Of a stretch of 64,000 nucleotides of DNA, positions 1-8,005 are shown in pieces. The translations under genes and the position numbers were made by a program. Every line of letters starts with the position of its first letter. Within the stretch, counting starts at the first letter, position 1. The notes under the pieces are model-generated. The model ran no database searches. It saw only the letters and a program-made list of their open reading frames with translations, and was not told the DNA's origin. This stretch comes from an uncultured Oscillibacter sp. (GTDB lineage Bacteria; Bacillota; Clostridia; Oscillospirales; Oscillospiraceae), in assembly GCA_947365245.1 (NCBI GenBank), contig CANAWG010000002.1, forward strand, positions 186,001 through 250,000. Reading direction: 5' to 3'.

Positions 1-1
1 C

Positions 2-2044
2 GACCCCAAGGAGCAGCTGATGGGCGCCGTCAAGGCCGTCTTCCGCTCCTGGGACAACCCCCGGGCCAATGTCTACCGCCGGGACAACGACATCCCCTAC
101 TCCTGGGGCACCGCCGTCAACGTCCAGTCCATGGCCTTTGGCAACATGGGCGACGACTGCGGCACCGGCGTTGCCTTTACCCGCAACCCCGCCACCGGCG
201 AGCGCAAGCTCTTCGGCGAGTTCCTCACCAACGCCCAGGGCGAGGACGTGGTGGCCGGCGTCCGGACCCCCATGCCCATCAGCGAGATGGCCGACAAGTT
301 CCCCGAGGCGTTCAGCCAGTTTGAGAAGGTCTGCAAGATCCTGGAGGATCACTATCACGACATGCAGGACATGGAGTTCACCGTGGAGGCGGGGAAGCTC
401 TACATGCTCCAGACCCGCAACGGCAAGCGCACCCCCGCCGCCGCTTTGAAGATCGCCTGCGACCTGGTGGACGAGGGGCAGATCAACGAAAAGCAGGCCG
501 TGGCCATGATCGAGCCCCGGTCCCTGGATACGCTCCTCCATCCCCAGTTTGACGCCGCCGCCCTGAAGGCCGCCCCCGTGGCGGGCCACGCCCTGGGCGC
601 CTCCCCCGGCGCCGCCAGCGGCAGGATCGTCTTCACCGCCGAGGACGCCAAGGAGTGGGCCTCCCGGGGCGAAAAGGTGGTTCTGGTCCGCCTGGAGACC
701 TCTCCCGAGGACATCGAGGGCATGAAAGCCGCCCAGGGCATCCTCACCGTCCGCGGCGGCATGACCTCCCACGCCGCCGTGGTGGCCCGGGGCATGGGCC
801 GCTGCTGCGTCTCCGGCTGCGGCGACATCAACATGGACGAGGAGAACAAGAAGTTTGAGCTCTCCGGCAAGACCTACCGCGAGGGCGACTGGCTGAGCCT
901 GGACGGCTCCACCGGCAAGATCTACGACGGGGCCATCCCCACCGTGGACGCCACCATCGGCGGCGAGTTCGCCCGCGTCATGGGCTGGGCGGACAAGTAC
1001 CGCCGCCTGGGCGTCCGCACCAACGCCGACACCCCCCACGACGCCGCCCAGGCCCGGAAGTTCGGCGCCGAGGGCATCGGCCTTTGCCGCACCGAGCACA
1101 TGTTCTTCAACGACGACCGCATCCAGGCCATCCGGGAGATGATCTGCTCCGACACCGTGGAGCAGCGGGAGAAAGCCCTGGCCAAGCTGGAGCCCATGCA
1201 GCAGAGCGACTTTGAGGGCATTTACGAGGCCATGGAGGGTCTGCCCGTCACCATCCGCTACCTGGATCCCCCCCTGCACGAGTTCGTGCCCACCGAGGAG
1301 GCCGACATCGAGGCCATGGCCAAGAGCATGGGCAAGAGCGTGGAGGACATCAAGGCCATCATCGCCGGCCTCCATGAGTTCAACCCCATGATGGGCCACC
1401 GCGGCTGCCGCCTCAGCGTCACGTTCCCGGAGATCGCCAAGATGCAGACCCGGGCCGTCATCAAGGCCGCCCTGGCTGTCCAGGCCCGCCACCCCGAGTG
1501 GACCATGGTGCCCGAGATCATGATCCCCCTGGTGGGCGAGCTGAAGGAGTTCGACTACGTGAAGAGCATTGTCACCAGCGTCGCCGACCAGCTCATCAAG
1601 GAGGCCGGCAGCGATATGAAGTACCTGGTGGGCAACATGATCGAAATCCCCCGCGCCGCCATGTGCGCCGACGACATCGCCCCCCACTCCGCTTTCTTCT
1701 CCTTTGGCTCCAACGACCTGACCCAGCTGGTCTTCGGCTTCAGCCGGGACGACGCGGGCAAGTTCCTGGACGCCTACTACGACAAGAAGATCTATGAGAA
1801 CGACCCCTTCGCCAAGCTGGACCAGCACGGCGTGGGCCGGCTGATCTCCAACGCCGCCCGCTGGGGCCGGTCCACCAATCCGGACCTGCACTTAGGCATC
1901 TGCGGCGAGCACGGCGGCGACCCCTCCAGCGTGGAGTTCTGCCACAAGATCGGCCTGGACTATGTGTCCTGCTCGCCTTTCCGGGTGCCCATCGCCCGCC
2001 TTGCCGCCGCCCAGGCCGCCATTAAGGACATGAAAGAGAACTGA
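2..2044 (+). CDS. ppdK: Pyruvate, phosphate dikinase, C-terminal 680 residues (5' truncated by window edge)
   Basis: PPDK interconverts pyruvate, ATP and phosphate with phosphoenolpyruvate, AMP and diphosphate in the cytoplasm. The reading frame is open from base 2, so the track's ATG at 20 is internal; about 200 N-terminal residues of the usual 870-900 are missing. Visible in order are the end of the ATP-grasp domain (LQTRNGKRTPAAALKIA), the phospho-histidine swivel domain (TSHAAVVARGMG) and the PEP/pyruvate TIM barrel with IGLCRTEHMFF, GSNDLTQ and the catalytic GICGEHGGDP near the end. A strong hairpin terminator follows, so this is the last gene of its transcript. In anaerobes the enzyme typically runs in glycolysis or gluconeogenesis; the direction here is inference. 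Confidence 0.97.
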   Translation, partial: DPKEQLMGAVKAVFRSWDNPRANVYRRDNDIPYSWGTAVNVQSMAFGNMGDDCGTGVAFTRNPATGERKLFGEFLTNAQGEDVVAGVRTPMPISEMADKFPEAFSQFEKVCKILEDHYHDMQDMEFTVEAGKLYMLQTRNGKRTPAAALKIACDLVDEGQINEKQAVAMIEPRSLDTLLHPQFDAAALKAAPVAGHALGASPGAASGRIVFTAEDAKEWASRGEKVVLVRLETSPEDIEGMKAAQGILTVRGGMTSHAAVVARGMGRCCVSGCGDINMDEENKKFELSGKTYREGDWLSLDGSTGKIYDGAIPTVDATIGGEFARVMGWADKYRRLGVRTNADTPHDAAQARKFGAEGIGLCRTEHMFFNDDRIQAIREMICSDTVEQREKALAKLEPMQQSDFEGIYEAMEGLPVTIRYLDPPLHEFVPTEEADIEAMAKSMGKSVEDIKAIIAGLHEFNPMMGHRGCRLSVTFPEIAKMQTRAVIKAALAVQARHPEWTMVPEIMIPLVGELKEFDYVKSIVTSVADQLIKEAGSDMKYLVGNMIEIPRAAMCADDIAPHSAFFSFGSNDLTQLVFGFSRDDAGKFLDAYYDKKIYENDPFAKLDQHGVGRLISNAARWGRSTNPDLHLGICGEHGGDPSSVEFCHKIGLDYVSCSPFRVPIARLAAAQAAIKDMKEN

Positions 2045-2099
2045 GGGAACCGGACGGGCTTCCCAAAACGGCTCTTCGGCGCCGACACTGTTCTTTGAA

Positions 2100-2136
2100 G
2101 AGAGGAACGCCGCGAAAGCGGCGTTCCTCTCTTTTG
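2100..2136 (+). terminator. Intrinsic terminator of ppdK
   Basis: A 13-bp perfect stem (AGAGGAACGCCGC / GCGGCGTTCCTCT) with a GAAA tetraloop is followed by CTTTTG, 56 bases after the ppdK stop codon. Confidence 0.9.
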
Positions 2137-2283
2137 CCGCCCGGGGGACAAGCTCGCGTTTTAATCCGGGCTTTCCCAAGCTGCGTTTCCAGTTAAAAAC
2201 TGCCGCAATGACTCCGCGGCATGTCGGAGTACGCCCACAAAAGGCGCGTTTTTCGGGACACGGCTTCGGCTGTACAACTTTTA

Positions 2284-2508
2284 TGAAAGGTATGGCAAAA
2301 TTTCAGCTGGACGGCGGCGAGAAGCTGCTGGGGGATGTGCCGGCACCATCACCCTGAAGCGCGGGGACGGCGGGAGCCGAGAGATCGCAGGGGTGTTCAG
2401 CAGGAAGCCGGTCCGGATTCTGACAGAGGCCGAGGCCGCCGCACCACCGGGGACGGGAACATATAATGAATTAGACTATATGACATATCCCGCTCAGGAG
2501 GAATTGAC
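2284..2508 (+). pseudogene. Short degraded reading frame in the ppdK-sod gap (unrecognised)
   Basis: The gap 2137-2508 has no intact gene. An ATG at 2284 opens MKGMAKFQLDGG and stops after about 25 codons. Shifting frame near 2340 continues with GTITLKRGDGGSREIAGVF and stays open to the sod ribosome binding site. This looks like a frameshifted remnant, but no family is recognised. A TATAAT lies at 2462-2467 without a convincing -35, so the sod promoter is not settled. Confidence 0.25.
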
Positions 2509-3144
2509 ATGACGCAGCGATACCCGTTTCAAGCAAAGACGCTTCCGTTTGGGCTCAGCTCTCTGAGCCCTTACTGCGATCCCGATACCCTGTATCTGCA
2601 CCACGGCCAGTACTATGCCCGGAAAGTCCGGGAGCTGAACCACCTGGTCGCCAAGCACGGCCTGACCAATCTCAGCCTGGAGGAGCTGCTCACCCAGGAC
2701 ATCAAAATGCCCGCCGCCCACCTGACCCGGCTGAGGGGGGCCGCCGGGGCCGTGTACAACCACGAGCTGTACTTTGACAGCATTCAGTCCGTCATGGACA
2801 CGCCGCCCCTGAACAAGCTGACAGGCGTTTTGATCGGGGTCTACGGCTCCATGAGCGCCTTCAAGCGGCTGCTGCTGGAGGCCGCCGAGAGCCTCCCCGG
2901 GGCCGGCTGGGTGTGGCTGGTGGCGGAGCGCAGCGGCGGACCCCACATCGTCATCACGGACAACAACGAGGCCGTGGACCTCCAGGTCGTCCAGCCCCTC
3001 TTCGTGGCGGACCTCTGGGAGCACGCCTACTTCCTGGACGACCAGTTTGACAAGGAGAAATACCTGGACTACTGGTTCTCTTTCATCGATTGGAAGAAGG
3101 CGGAGGCCCGCTTTGAGCAGTCCCGGGCGGACGTTCCGTGCTGA
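2509..3144 (+). CDS. Fe/Mn-family superoxide dismutase
   Basis: Iron/manganese SODs dismutate superoxide to oxygen and hydrogen peroxide. All four metal ligands are present: His31 (LYLHHGQYY), His85 (AVYNHELYFDS), Asp168 and His172 (VADLWEHAYFLDD). GAGWVWLV is the family's conserved GxGWxWL segment. Differences from textbook SODs are Tyr-Tyr where most have a His-His after the first ligand, and no clear second-sphere glutamine: Ala at the FeSOD position (81) and Asn at the MnSOD position (about 153). At 211 residues it is near family length. The start is set by AGGAGGA 8 bases upstream. It is monocistronic, with a terminator directly after. Metal choice cannot be told from sequence. Confidence 0.9.
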   Translation: MTQRYPFQAKTLPFGLSSLSPYCDPDTLYLHHGQYYARKVRELNHLVAKHGLTNLSLEELLTQDIKMPAAHLTRLRGAAGAVYNHELYFDSIQSVMDTPPLNKLTGVLIGVYGSMSAFKRLLLEAAESLPGAGWVWLVAERSGGPHIVITDNNEAVDLQVVQPLFVADLWEHAYFLDDQFDKEKYLDYWFSFIDWKKAEARFEQSRADVPC

Positions 3145-3160
3145 TCCGAATCCAAAATAA

Positions 3161-3204
3161 AAAAGCGCCGGTCCCGGCTTTTACGGCGGGACCGGCGCTT
3201 TTTG
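3161..3204. terminator. Bidirectional terminator between sod and the convergent exporter gene
   Basis: AAAGCGCCGGTCCCG pairs with CGGGACCGGCGCTTT around a short loop and is flanked by A-rich and T-rich runs, so it can terminate both converging transcripts. Confidence 0.85.
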
Positions 3205-3237
3205 GGGAGGCAGATGACCACGGGCGGGGGCTCTTTC

Positions 3238-3993
3238 TCACTCCGTGGTCCCGTTCTGGAGGACCTCCTCCGGTTTGTCAGTTCCTTCGGCCTGCCGACG
3301 GTCTCCAGCCTGCCGGCGGTCCGTTCCCTGCCGGCGGTCTCCTCCCTGCCGGCGGTCCGTTCCCTGCCGGCGGTCTCCTCCCTGTCGGCGGTCCACTCCC
3401 CGCCGGCGGTCTTCGCCGGCAATCTCCGTCTCCTCCTGGAAGCGCTCCATGCGGATGCCCAGGCGCTCATAGAACCGCCGCATGAAGCTGAACGTAAATC
3501 CCCCGGGCAGCATGCTGTTCACCAGCAGGGCCGCCACCACGCCCACGCCGGTGTCCAAAATCCGGTTGAGGGCGTAGCTGACGTAAGTGTCCACCGGAGT
3601 GCTGAAGAGCACGATACAGAGCACCACGCCGCCGGGCTGAACGCCCCCCACCCAGAAGATCTGACAAAGCCAGATCAGGACGATGGTCCCGATGAAGATC
3701 AGCGGCACCAGCAGCAGCGTCTTATTCCCCTCCGGGCAGAAGATCAGGTACACCCGAAACAGCGCCATGGCCAGAAGCCCGCCGATGGCGGTGCCGAAGA
3801 GGCGGTTTCCGCCGTGGAGCTTGGAGCTCTCCAGGTCGCTGCCCATGCCGAAGACGGCGCCGATGCAGGCGAAAGCGGGGTTGCGCTGCCAAAAGTAATA
3901 GATCAGCGCGCACAGGGCGGCGGCCAGGGCCGTTTTGAAATTACGCATTCCGATTTTGGGGAGGCGGCGGGGGGACTGGCCGGTGTGGCTCAT
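3238..3993 (-). CDS. Aromatic acid exporter (ArAE/FUSC-like) family membrane protein with DRRQ repeat tail
   Basis: The first 170 residues contain several hydrophobic segments (for example ALAAALCALIYYFW, GLLAMALFRVYLIF and PLIFIGTIVLIWLCQIFW) in the pattern of the half-size ArAE_1/DUF939 integral membrane proteins. The substrate is unknown. From about residue 195 the cytoplasmic tail becomes a run of six-residue units of the form GGDRRQ/GTDRRQ, strongly basic and hydrophilic, encoded by an 18-bp tandem repeat. The core family does not require such a tail, so it is probably a strain-variable addition. AGGAGAG precedes the ATG. The gene has its own promoter (TATACT at 4046-4051) and shares a terminator with sod. 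Confidence 0.72.
   Translation of the reverse strand: MSHTGQSPRRLPKIGMRNFKTALAAALCALIYYFWQRNPAFACIGAVFGMGSDLESSKLHGGNRLFGTAIGGLLAMALFRVYLIFCPEGNKTLLLVPLIFIGTIVLIWLCQIFWVGGVQPGGVVLCIVLFSTPVDTYVSYALNRILDTGVGVVAALLVNSMLPGGFTFSFMRRFYERLGIRMERFQEETEIAGEDRRRGVDRRQGGDRRQGTDRRQGGDRRQGTDRRQAGDRRQAEGTDKPEEVLQNGTTE
3292..3417. repeat. 18-bp coding minisatellite, seven units
   Basis: Seven head-to-tail 18-bp units based on CTGCCGGCGGTCCGTTCC (plus strand) encode the DRRQ hexapeptides on the minus strand. Units 2-3 and 4-5 form two identical 36-bp blocks, indicating recent duplication. Unit length is a multiple of three, so copy-number change keeps the frame. Confidence 0.93.
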
Positions 3994-4045
3994 GAAAATC
4001 TCTCCTGATCCGCGGGCCGGTTTTCAGAGCGCCCGCTGTGAAATC

Positions 4046-4074
4046 AGTATACCACGCGGAACCTCGAATGGAAA
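4046..4074 (-). promoter_or_regulatory. Promoter of the ArAE-like gene
   Basis: On the minus strand TTTCCA, a 17-base spacer and TATACT lie about 50 bases upstream of the start codon. Confidence 0.6.
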
Positions 4075-4081
4075 GAGCGTA

Positions 4082-4115
4082 CGCAAAATTTTCGGAAAAT
4101 TTGTAAAAATTTGCG
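4082..4115. promoter_or_regulatory. AT-rich inverted repeat upstream of the ArAE-like promoter
   Basis: CGCAAAATTTT and AAAAATTTGCG form near-perfect 11-base inverted arms in otherwise GC-rich DNA, just upstream of the -35 of the promoter at 4046-4074. It could be an operator or an UP-type element; nothing here decides. Confidence 0.35.
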
Positions 4116-4117
4116 AA

Positions 4118-4148
4118 AAAAGCCCTCGGCGCTCCACAGAGGGCGCCG
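4118..4148 (-). terminator. Terminator of the HPr-like gene
   Basis: On the minus strand GCCCTC and GAGGGC form a short stem followed by TTTTTT. Confidence 0.6.
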
Positions 4149-4167
4149 GGGACTTTGGGGCGGGAAC

Positions 4168-4389
4168 TCAGGCCATTCTGGCCACCAGCCGGTCCAGGCT
4201 CCTGGGGCTGACGCTGTCGTCGGCCACCACGTTGACCCGCTTGCCGATCAGGGCGTACAGGCCCAGCAGGGAGCGGGCGTCCAGCATCAGCGTGTCGGTG
4301 CTCAGCCACACCTCATAGGGCGTCTCCAGAGCCAGCTCGTTGATCTTCTCCACCTGATCGCGGTCTTTTATATCAAGTTTCTTAACCAT
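4168..4389 (-). CDS. HPr-like protein lacking the phosphorylatable histidine
   Basis: The 73-residue product matches the C-terminal half of HPr: LDARSLLGLYALIGKRVNVV aligns with VNAKSLLGVLSLGIVKGTSV of the true HPr at 11515, including the position of regulatory Ser46. The His15 active-site loop (GLHARPA in HPr) is absent; the N-terminus reads DIKDRDQVEKINELAL. It therefore cannot carry phosphate for the PTS by the usual mechanism. The start at 4389 is chosen because AAAGGAGG lies 9 bases upstream; the longer track start at 4410 would begin inside that site. A consensus promoter lies upstream. A regulatory or decoy role is inference. Confidence 0.75.
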   Translation of the reverse strand: MVKKLDIKDRDQVEKINELALETPYEVWLSTDTLMLDARSLLGLYALIGKRVNVVADDSVSPRSLDRLVARMA

Positions 4390-4496
4390 CGGATATTCCT
4401 CCTTTTGCATCCATGGGGTTGGGCCCTGCCTGGAACGCGGCGGAGCACGGCCGCCGCCGTCTCCCCGGGCCAGGCCTCCCGCGGGAGATTGACCAT

Positions 4497-4525
4497 ATTT
4501 TAGCAGGGCAGGGAGGAAGTGTCAA
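4497..4525 (-). promoter_or_regulatory. Sigma-A promoter of the HPr-like gene
   Basis: On the minus strand TTGACA, a 17-base spacer and TAAAAT; an almost consensus promoter about 110 bases upstream of the start codon. Confidence 0.8.
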
Positions 4526-4551
4526 CGAGGTTTTTGTACAAAGCGACTAAG

Positions 4552-4583
4552 GTAATCGATTACATATTGTGCAATTTCACAAT
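4552..4583. promoter_or_regulatory. Two adjacent palindromes upstream of the HPr-like promoter
   Basis: GTAATCGATTAC (4552-4563) is a perfect 12-base palindrome of LacI-operator style. ATTGTG-N6-CACAAT (4566-4583) is a perfect CRP-style palindrome and resembles the TTGTGAAA/TTTCACAA site at 56858. Both lie just upstream of the -35 at 4520-4525. Confidence 0.45.
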
Positions 4584-4602
4584 GGATTGTGCCAAAGGCC
4601 GC

Positions 4603-5520
4603 TCAGCGCCGGGCGGAGAGCTTCCGCAGCTGCTCCAAAAACTCCGGCGGCAGGGGGCAGGAGAGCTCCAGCGTCTCCCCGGTGCGGGGGTGGCGGAACC
4701 GGAGGCCGACGGCGTGGAGGCACTGGCCCTGGAGGCCGGGGACGGCCTTTTTCGCCCCGTAGACCGTGTCCCCCAGGATGGGGTGGCCGATGTGGGCCAT
4801 GTGGACCCGGATCTGGTGGGTGCGGCCCGTCTCCAGGCGGCACCGGAGGTGGGTGAAGCCGGGAAAGCGCTCCAGCACCTCCCAGTGGGTGACGGCGGGG
4901 CGGCCGCCCGCCACCACCGCCATGCGCTTGCGGTCCGTGGGATGACGGCCGATGGGGGCGTCCACGGTGCCCGCGTCCCGGCGGAGGTTTCCGGTGACGA
5001 TGCACTGGTATGTCCGGGCCAGGGTGTGGTCCTGGAGCTGGGCGGCCAGCGCCTGATGGGCGCAGTCGTTCTTGGCGGCGATGATGAGGCCGGAGGTGTC
5101 CCGGTCGATGCGGTGGACGATGCCCGGCCGCAGGGCCCCGCCCACGCCGGAGAGGGAGTCCCCGCAGTGGTAGAGCAGGGCGTTGACCAGCGTGCCGTCG
5201 GGGTGGCCGGGGGCGGGGTGGACCACCAGCCCCTTGGGCTTGTTGACGACGATCACGTCGCCGTCCTCGTACACCACGTCCAGGGGGATGTCCTGGGGAA
5301 GGGCCTCCGCGGTCTCCGGCTCCGGCAGGGAGACCTCCACCGTCTCGCCGCCGGTGAGCAGGTCGCTCTTGCCCAGGGGCTTTCCGCCGCGGGTGACGCG
5401 GCCCTGGGCCAGGAGCCTGGCGGCGGCGGAGCGGGTCAGGCCCTCCACCGCCTCCGCCAGCCACACGTCCGCCCGGCGGCCCGCCTGGGACTCACCGGGG
5501 CGCAGCGTCAGCGTCTCCAT
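4603..5520 (-). CDS. rluD: RluA/RluD-family 23S rRNA pseudouridine synthase
   Basis: This enzyme family isomerises specific uridines in large-subunit rRNA. The 305-residue protein begins with an S4 RNA-binding domain (RPGESQAGRRADVWLAE, then LTRSAAARLLAQGRV), followed by the catalytic domain with GIVHRIDRDTSGLIIAAK carrying the catalytic aspartate, and LETGRTHQIRVHMAHIGHPI near the C-terminus. The start codon lies inside the 3' end of lspA (29-base overlap), the common Firmicutes lspA-rluD arrangement, so the two are co-transcribed. RluA-family paralogs are hard to separate without alignment, so the exact target uridine is uncertain. Confidence 0.92.
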   Translation of the reverse strand: METLTLRPGESQAGRRADVWLAEAVEGLTRSAAARLLAQGRVTRGGKPLGKSDLLTGGETVEVSLPEPETAEALPQDIPLDVVYEDGDVIVVNKPKGLVVHPAPGHPDGTLVNALLYHCGDSLSGVGGALRPGIVHRIDRDTSGLIIAAKNDCAHQALAAQLQDHTLARTYQCIVTGNLRRDAGTVDAPIGRHPTDRKRMAVVAGGRPAVTHWEVLERFPGFTHLRCRLETGRTHQIRVHMAHIGHPILGDTVYGAKKAVPGLQGQCLHAVGLRFRHPRTGETLELSCPLPPEFLEQLRKLSARR

Positions 5521-6025
5521 GGGGGCCTCCTTTTTTGTCGTACTTCTCGTAGAACCACAGGTAGTACACCGCCGCCAGCACGGCGCCGCACACCACGCAG
5601 ATATCCGCCACGTTGAAAACGGGATAGGAGGGCCAGAACTGGAAGTGGAACATATCCACCACGTAGCCCAGCCGCACCCGGTCGACGATGTTGCCCAGCC
5701 CCCCGGCGAGGATCAGACACCCCGCCAGCACCCCCAGGGGGTGGCGGACGGTCCGCCGGACCAGGACGGCCAGCACCGCCAGCAGGATGAGGGACGTGAG
5801 GCCCACCAGCAGCCACCGCCGGCCGGAGAAGCTGGACCAGGCCGCGCCGTAGTTGTGGACCCGCGTCAGCTCTACCACCCCCGGGAGAAGCTCCCTGGCG
5901 GGGTCGGCGGTCCAGTAGAGATTGGGGGGGACGGGGGCGGCGAAGCGGGACACCGTCCACTGCTTTACCCACTGGTCCAGCCCCAGCAGGGCCGCCCCCA
6001 GCAGGGCGCACAGGGTGTAGGTCAT
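5492..6025 (-). CDS. lspA: Lipoprotein signal peptidase II
   Basis: LspA is the membrane aspartyl protease that removes signal peptides from diacylated prolipoproteins such as the small lipoprotein at 12175. The 177-residue protein has four hydrophobic segments and both catalytic aspartate motifs: GGLGNIVDRVRLGYVVD and FNVADICVVCG. The track start at 6181 adds 52 non-homologous residues; the ATG at 6025, with AAGGAGCG upstream and immediately followed by a membrane helix, is chosen instead. It is the first gene of an lspA-rluD operon with its own promoter. Confidence 0.95.
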   Translation of the reverse strand: MTYTLCALLGAALLGLDQWVKQWTVSRFAAPVPPNLYWTADPARELLPGVVELTRVHNYGAAWSSFSGRRWLLVGLTSLILLAVLAVLVRRTVRHPLGVLAGCLILAGGLGNIVDRVRLGYVVDMFHFQFWPSYPVFNVADICVVCGAVLAAVYYLWFYEKYDKKGGPHGDADAAPR

Positions 6026-6062
6026 AACGGGACGCTCCTTTATACGGATCGGAATTTTCTCC

Positions 6063-6091
6063 AGTTTACACGGTTTTGCAGGGAAAAGCAA
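6063..6091 (-). promoter_or_regulatory. Promoter of lspA-rluD
   Basis: On the minus strand TTGCTT, a 17-base spacer and TAAACT, about 40 bases upstream of the lspA start. Confidence 0.65.
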
Positions 6092-6191
6092 GGGGAGGCT
6101 GTCATGCGCCCGTCTCCCCGGGAGCTCCAGCCCTCCGGCGGGGCGGGCAAAAAACACGCCTCCGGCCAAAAAATTTTTCAAAAGAGGACTT

Positions 6192-6217
6192 AATTTCCAG
6201 GGGGCCCTGCCGATAGA
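6192..6217 (+). promoter_or_regulatory. Sigma-D (sigma-28) type flagellar promoter
   Basis: TAAT, 14 bases, then GCCGATAG closely fits the flagellar sigma consensus TAAA-N14/15-GCCGATAA. It gives an untranslated leader of about 180 bases before flagellin, with several GGA and hairpin motifs. No better sigma-A promoter is seen in the gap. Confidence 0.75.
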
Positions 6218-6406
6218 GTTAGTGAACGGGTTCGGCGACGGCTGAGCCCCAGAGATTTCACCCGGTCCGCGCGGCCGGTTGAAATACCTGTACCGACGTC
6301 CAAAGGCCCGGGCAGTCCGGCCGGTTGCCCGAACCGGAAGATGTCACCACCTGTGGGGACGGACGCATGGATTAGCGTCCGGCATAAAAGATAAGGAGAT
6401 AAGGTT

Positions 6407-7963
6407 ATGCGTATTCAGCACAATATTATGGCGATGAACGCCTACCGGAACTACAACACCAACACCAGCGCTCTGGCGAAGAACCTGGAGAAGCTGAGCT
6501 CCGGCTACAAGATCAACCGCGCCGGCGACGACGCCGCCGGTCTGGCCATTTCCGAGAAGATGCGCGCCCAGATCACCGGTCTGAACGCCGCCCAGAAGAA
6601 CGTCAAGGACGGCATCTCCCTGGTGAAGACCGCCGAGGGCGCCATGCAGGAGATCCAGGACATGCTCAACCGCATGGACTACCTGGCCACCCAGTCCGCC
6701 AACGGCACCTACGACAACGAGGTCGACCGCGCCAACCTCCAGAAAGAGGTCGACGCCCTGAAGAGCGAAATTGACCGTATTGCCGACAGCTCCAACTTCA
6801 ACGGCATCAAGCTCCTGGACGGCTCCCTGGCCGGCTCCGGCAGCACCTCCGGCGTCTCCAGCATCAAGACCAGCCTGCCCACGACCAACATCAAGGCTGT
6901 TGCCGGTAAGTATGAGTCCGCTGCCGTTGCTGCGGATACGACTGTCGCCGATGGCGACAAGCTGACCCTGACCGTTGGCCTGGATAACGGCAAGGCTGTC
7001 AACCTGGAGTTCACCGTGGACGCCACCAACAAGAAGCTGATCGGCGCCAACGGCGAGTATGCAATTGCTGACGCCGCCAAGGCCACCCCGGCTGAGCTGG
7101 GTAAGGCCGCTCAGGCTGAGCTGGCTAAGGTGATGAAGGACTTCACCGTCACGGAGACTGGCGGCAAGCTGACCTTCGAGTCCAAGACCGCCGGCACCGG
7201 CGCGGTCAAGGTCGACAACGTGTCCTGGAGAGTCAATGATGACGCTCCTACCGCCCTTGCTGTCACCGTTCCCCAGGCTGCCGCGGACGCCAAGACCGGC
7301 ATCAAGGCCGCCAGCATCACCGAGTATGACGGCACCAACGAGGAGGACGCTGTCTTCACCCTCAACGGCAAGAAGTACGTGATCGCCGACACCGCGAACG
7401 TTGATGTGAGCAATCTCAGCGACAAGGGTATTGTCGTCATCAGCGGCGCGCTGGGCACTGACGATGACGCCATTGCCCAGCAGCTGGCCCAGAAGACCGG
7501 CATGACCGTGGCGTACAATACGGATACCTTCGAGTTCTCCGCCGGCACCGGCAGCGCTGCCAGCGGCGGGTTGCAGCTGCAGATCGGCGACACCGCGGAC
7601 GCTTTCAACCAGATGAAGGTCATCGTGGGCGACATGCACACCAAGGCCCTGGGCATTGCCGGTCTGGACATCAGCGACCCCGAGAGCGCCGCCGGCGCCA
7701 TCGAGACCATCCGTGCCGCCATCAACAACGTGTCCTCCGTCCGCGGTGACCTGGGCGCCACCCAGAACCGTCTGGAGCACACCCAGAAGAACCTGAGCGT
7801 CATGGCCGAGAACATCCAGGACGCCGAGTCCACCATCCGCGACACCGACGTTGCCGAGGAGATGATGGCCTACACCAAGAACAACATCCTGATCCAGTCC
7901 GCCCAGGCCATGCTGGCCCAGGCCAACGCTGTTCCTCAGGGCGTGCTGCAGCTGCTGGGCTGA
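6407..7963 (+). CDS. fliC: Flagellin
   Basis: Flagellin is the secreted subunit of the flagellar filament. The 518-residue protein has the conserved D0/D1 N-terminus (MRIQHNIMAMNAYRN, LSSGYKINRAGDDAAGLAIS) and the D1/D0 C-terminus (RGDLGATQNRLEHTQKNL, ending AQANAVPQGVLQLLG), which form the coiled-coil filament core. Residues about 145-425 are a Thr/Ala/Val-rich variable insert, typical of the surface-exposed and antigenic part. AAGGAG lies 8 bases before the ATG. No other flagellar gene is in the window, so filament assembly depends on loci elsewhere. A strong terminator follows, making it monocistronic under the sigma-D-type promoter. Confidence 0.98.
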   Translation: MRIQHNIMAMNAYRNYNTNTSALAKNLEKLSSGYKINRAGDDAAGLAISEKMRAQITGLNAAQKNVKDGISLVKTAEGAMQEIQDMLNRMDYLATQSANGTYDNEVDRANLQKEVDALKSEIDRIADSSNFNGIKLLDGSLAGSGSTSGVSSIKTSLPTTNIKAVAGKYESAAVAADTTVADGDKLTLTVGLDNGKAVNLEFTVDATNKKLIGANGEYAIADAAKATPAELGKAAQAELAKVMKDFTVTETGGKLTFESKTAGTGAVKVDNVSWRVNDDAPTALAVTVPQAAADAKTGIKAASITEYDGTNEEDAVFTLNGKKYVIADTANVDVSNLSDKGIVVISGALGTDDDAIAQQLAQKTGMTVAYNTDTFEFSAGTGSAASGGLQLQIGDTADAFNQMKVIVGDMHTKALGIAGLDISDPESAAGAIETIRAAINNVSSVRGDLGATQNRLEHTQKNLSVMAENIQDAESTIRDTDVAEEMMAYTKNNILIQSAQAMLAQANAVPQGVLQLLG

Positions 7964-8005
7964 TTCGCCGCACGAGTTGTTTTTGGAACAAACCGCATAA
8001 CACCA

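Noticed and set aside
3292-3417. Tandem repeat resembling a CRISPR array
   Set aside because: The 18-bp units are contiguous without spacers and encode DRRQ repeats in frame within a membrane protein gene.
4168-4410. Start of the HPr-like gene at 4410
   Set aside because: That ATG precedes and overlaps the AAAGGAGG that serves the ATG at 4389.
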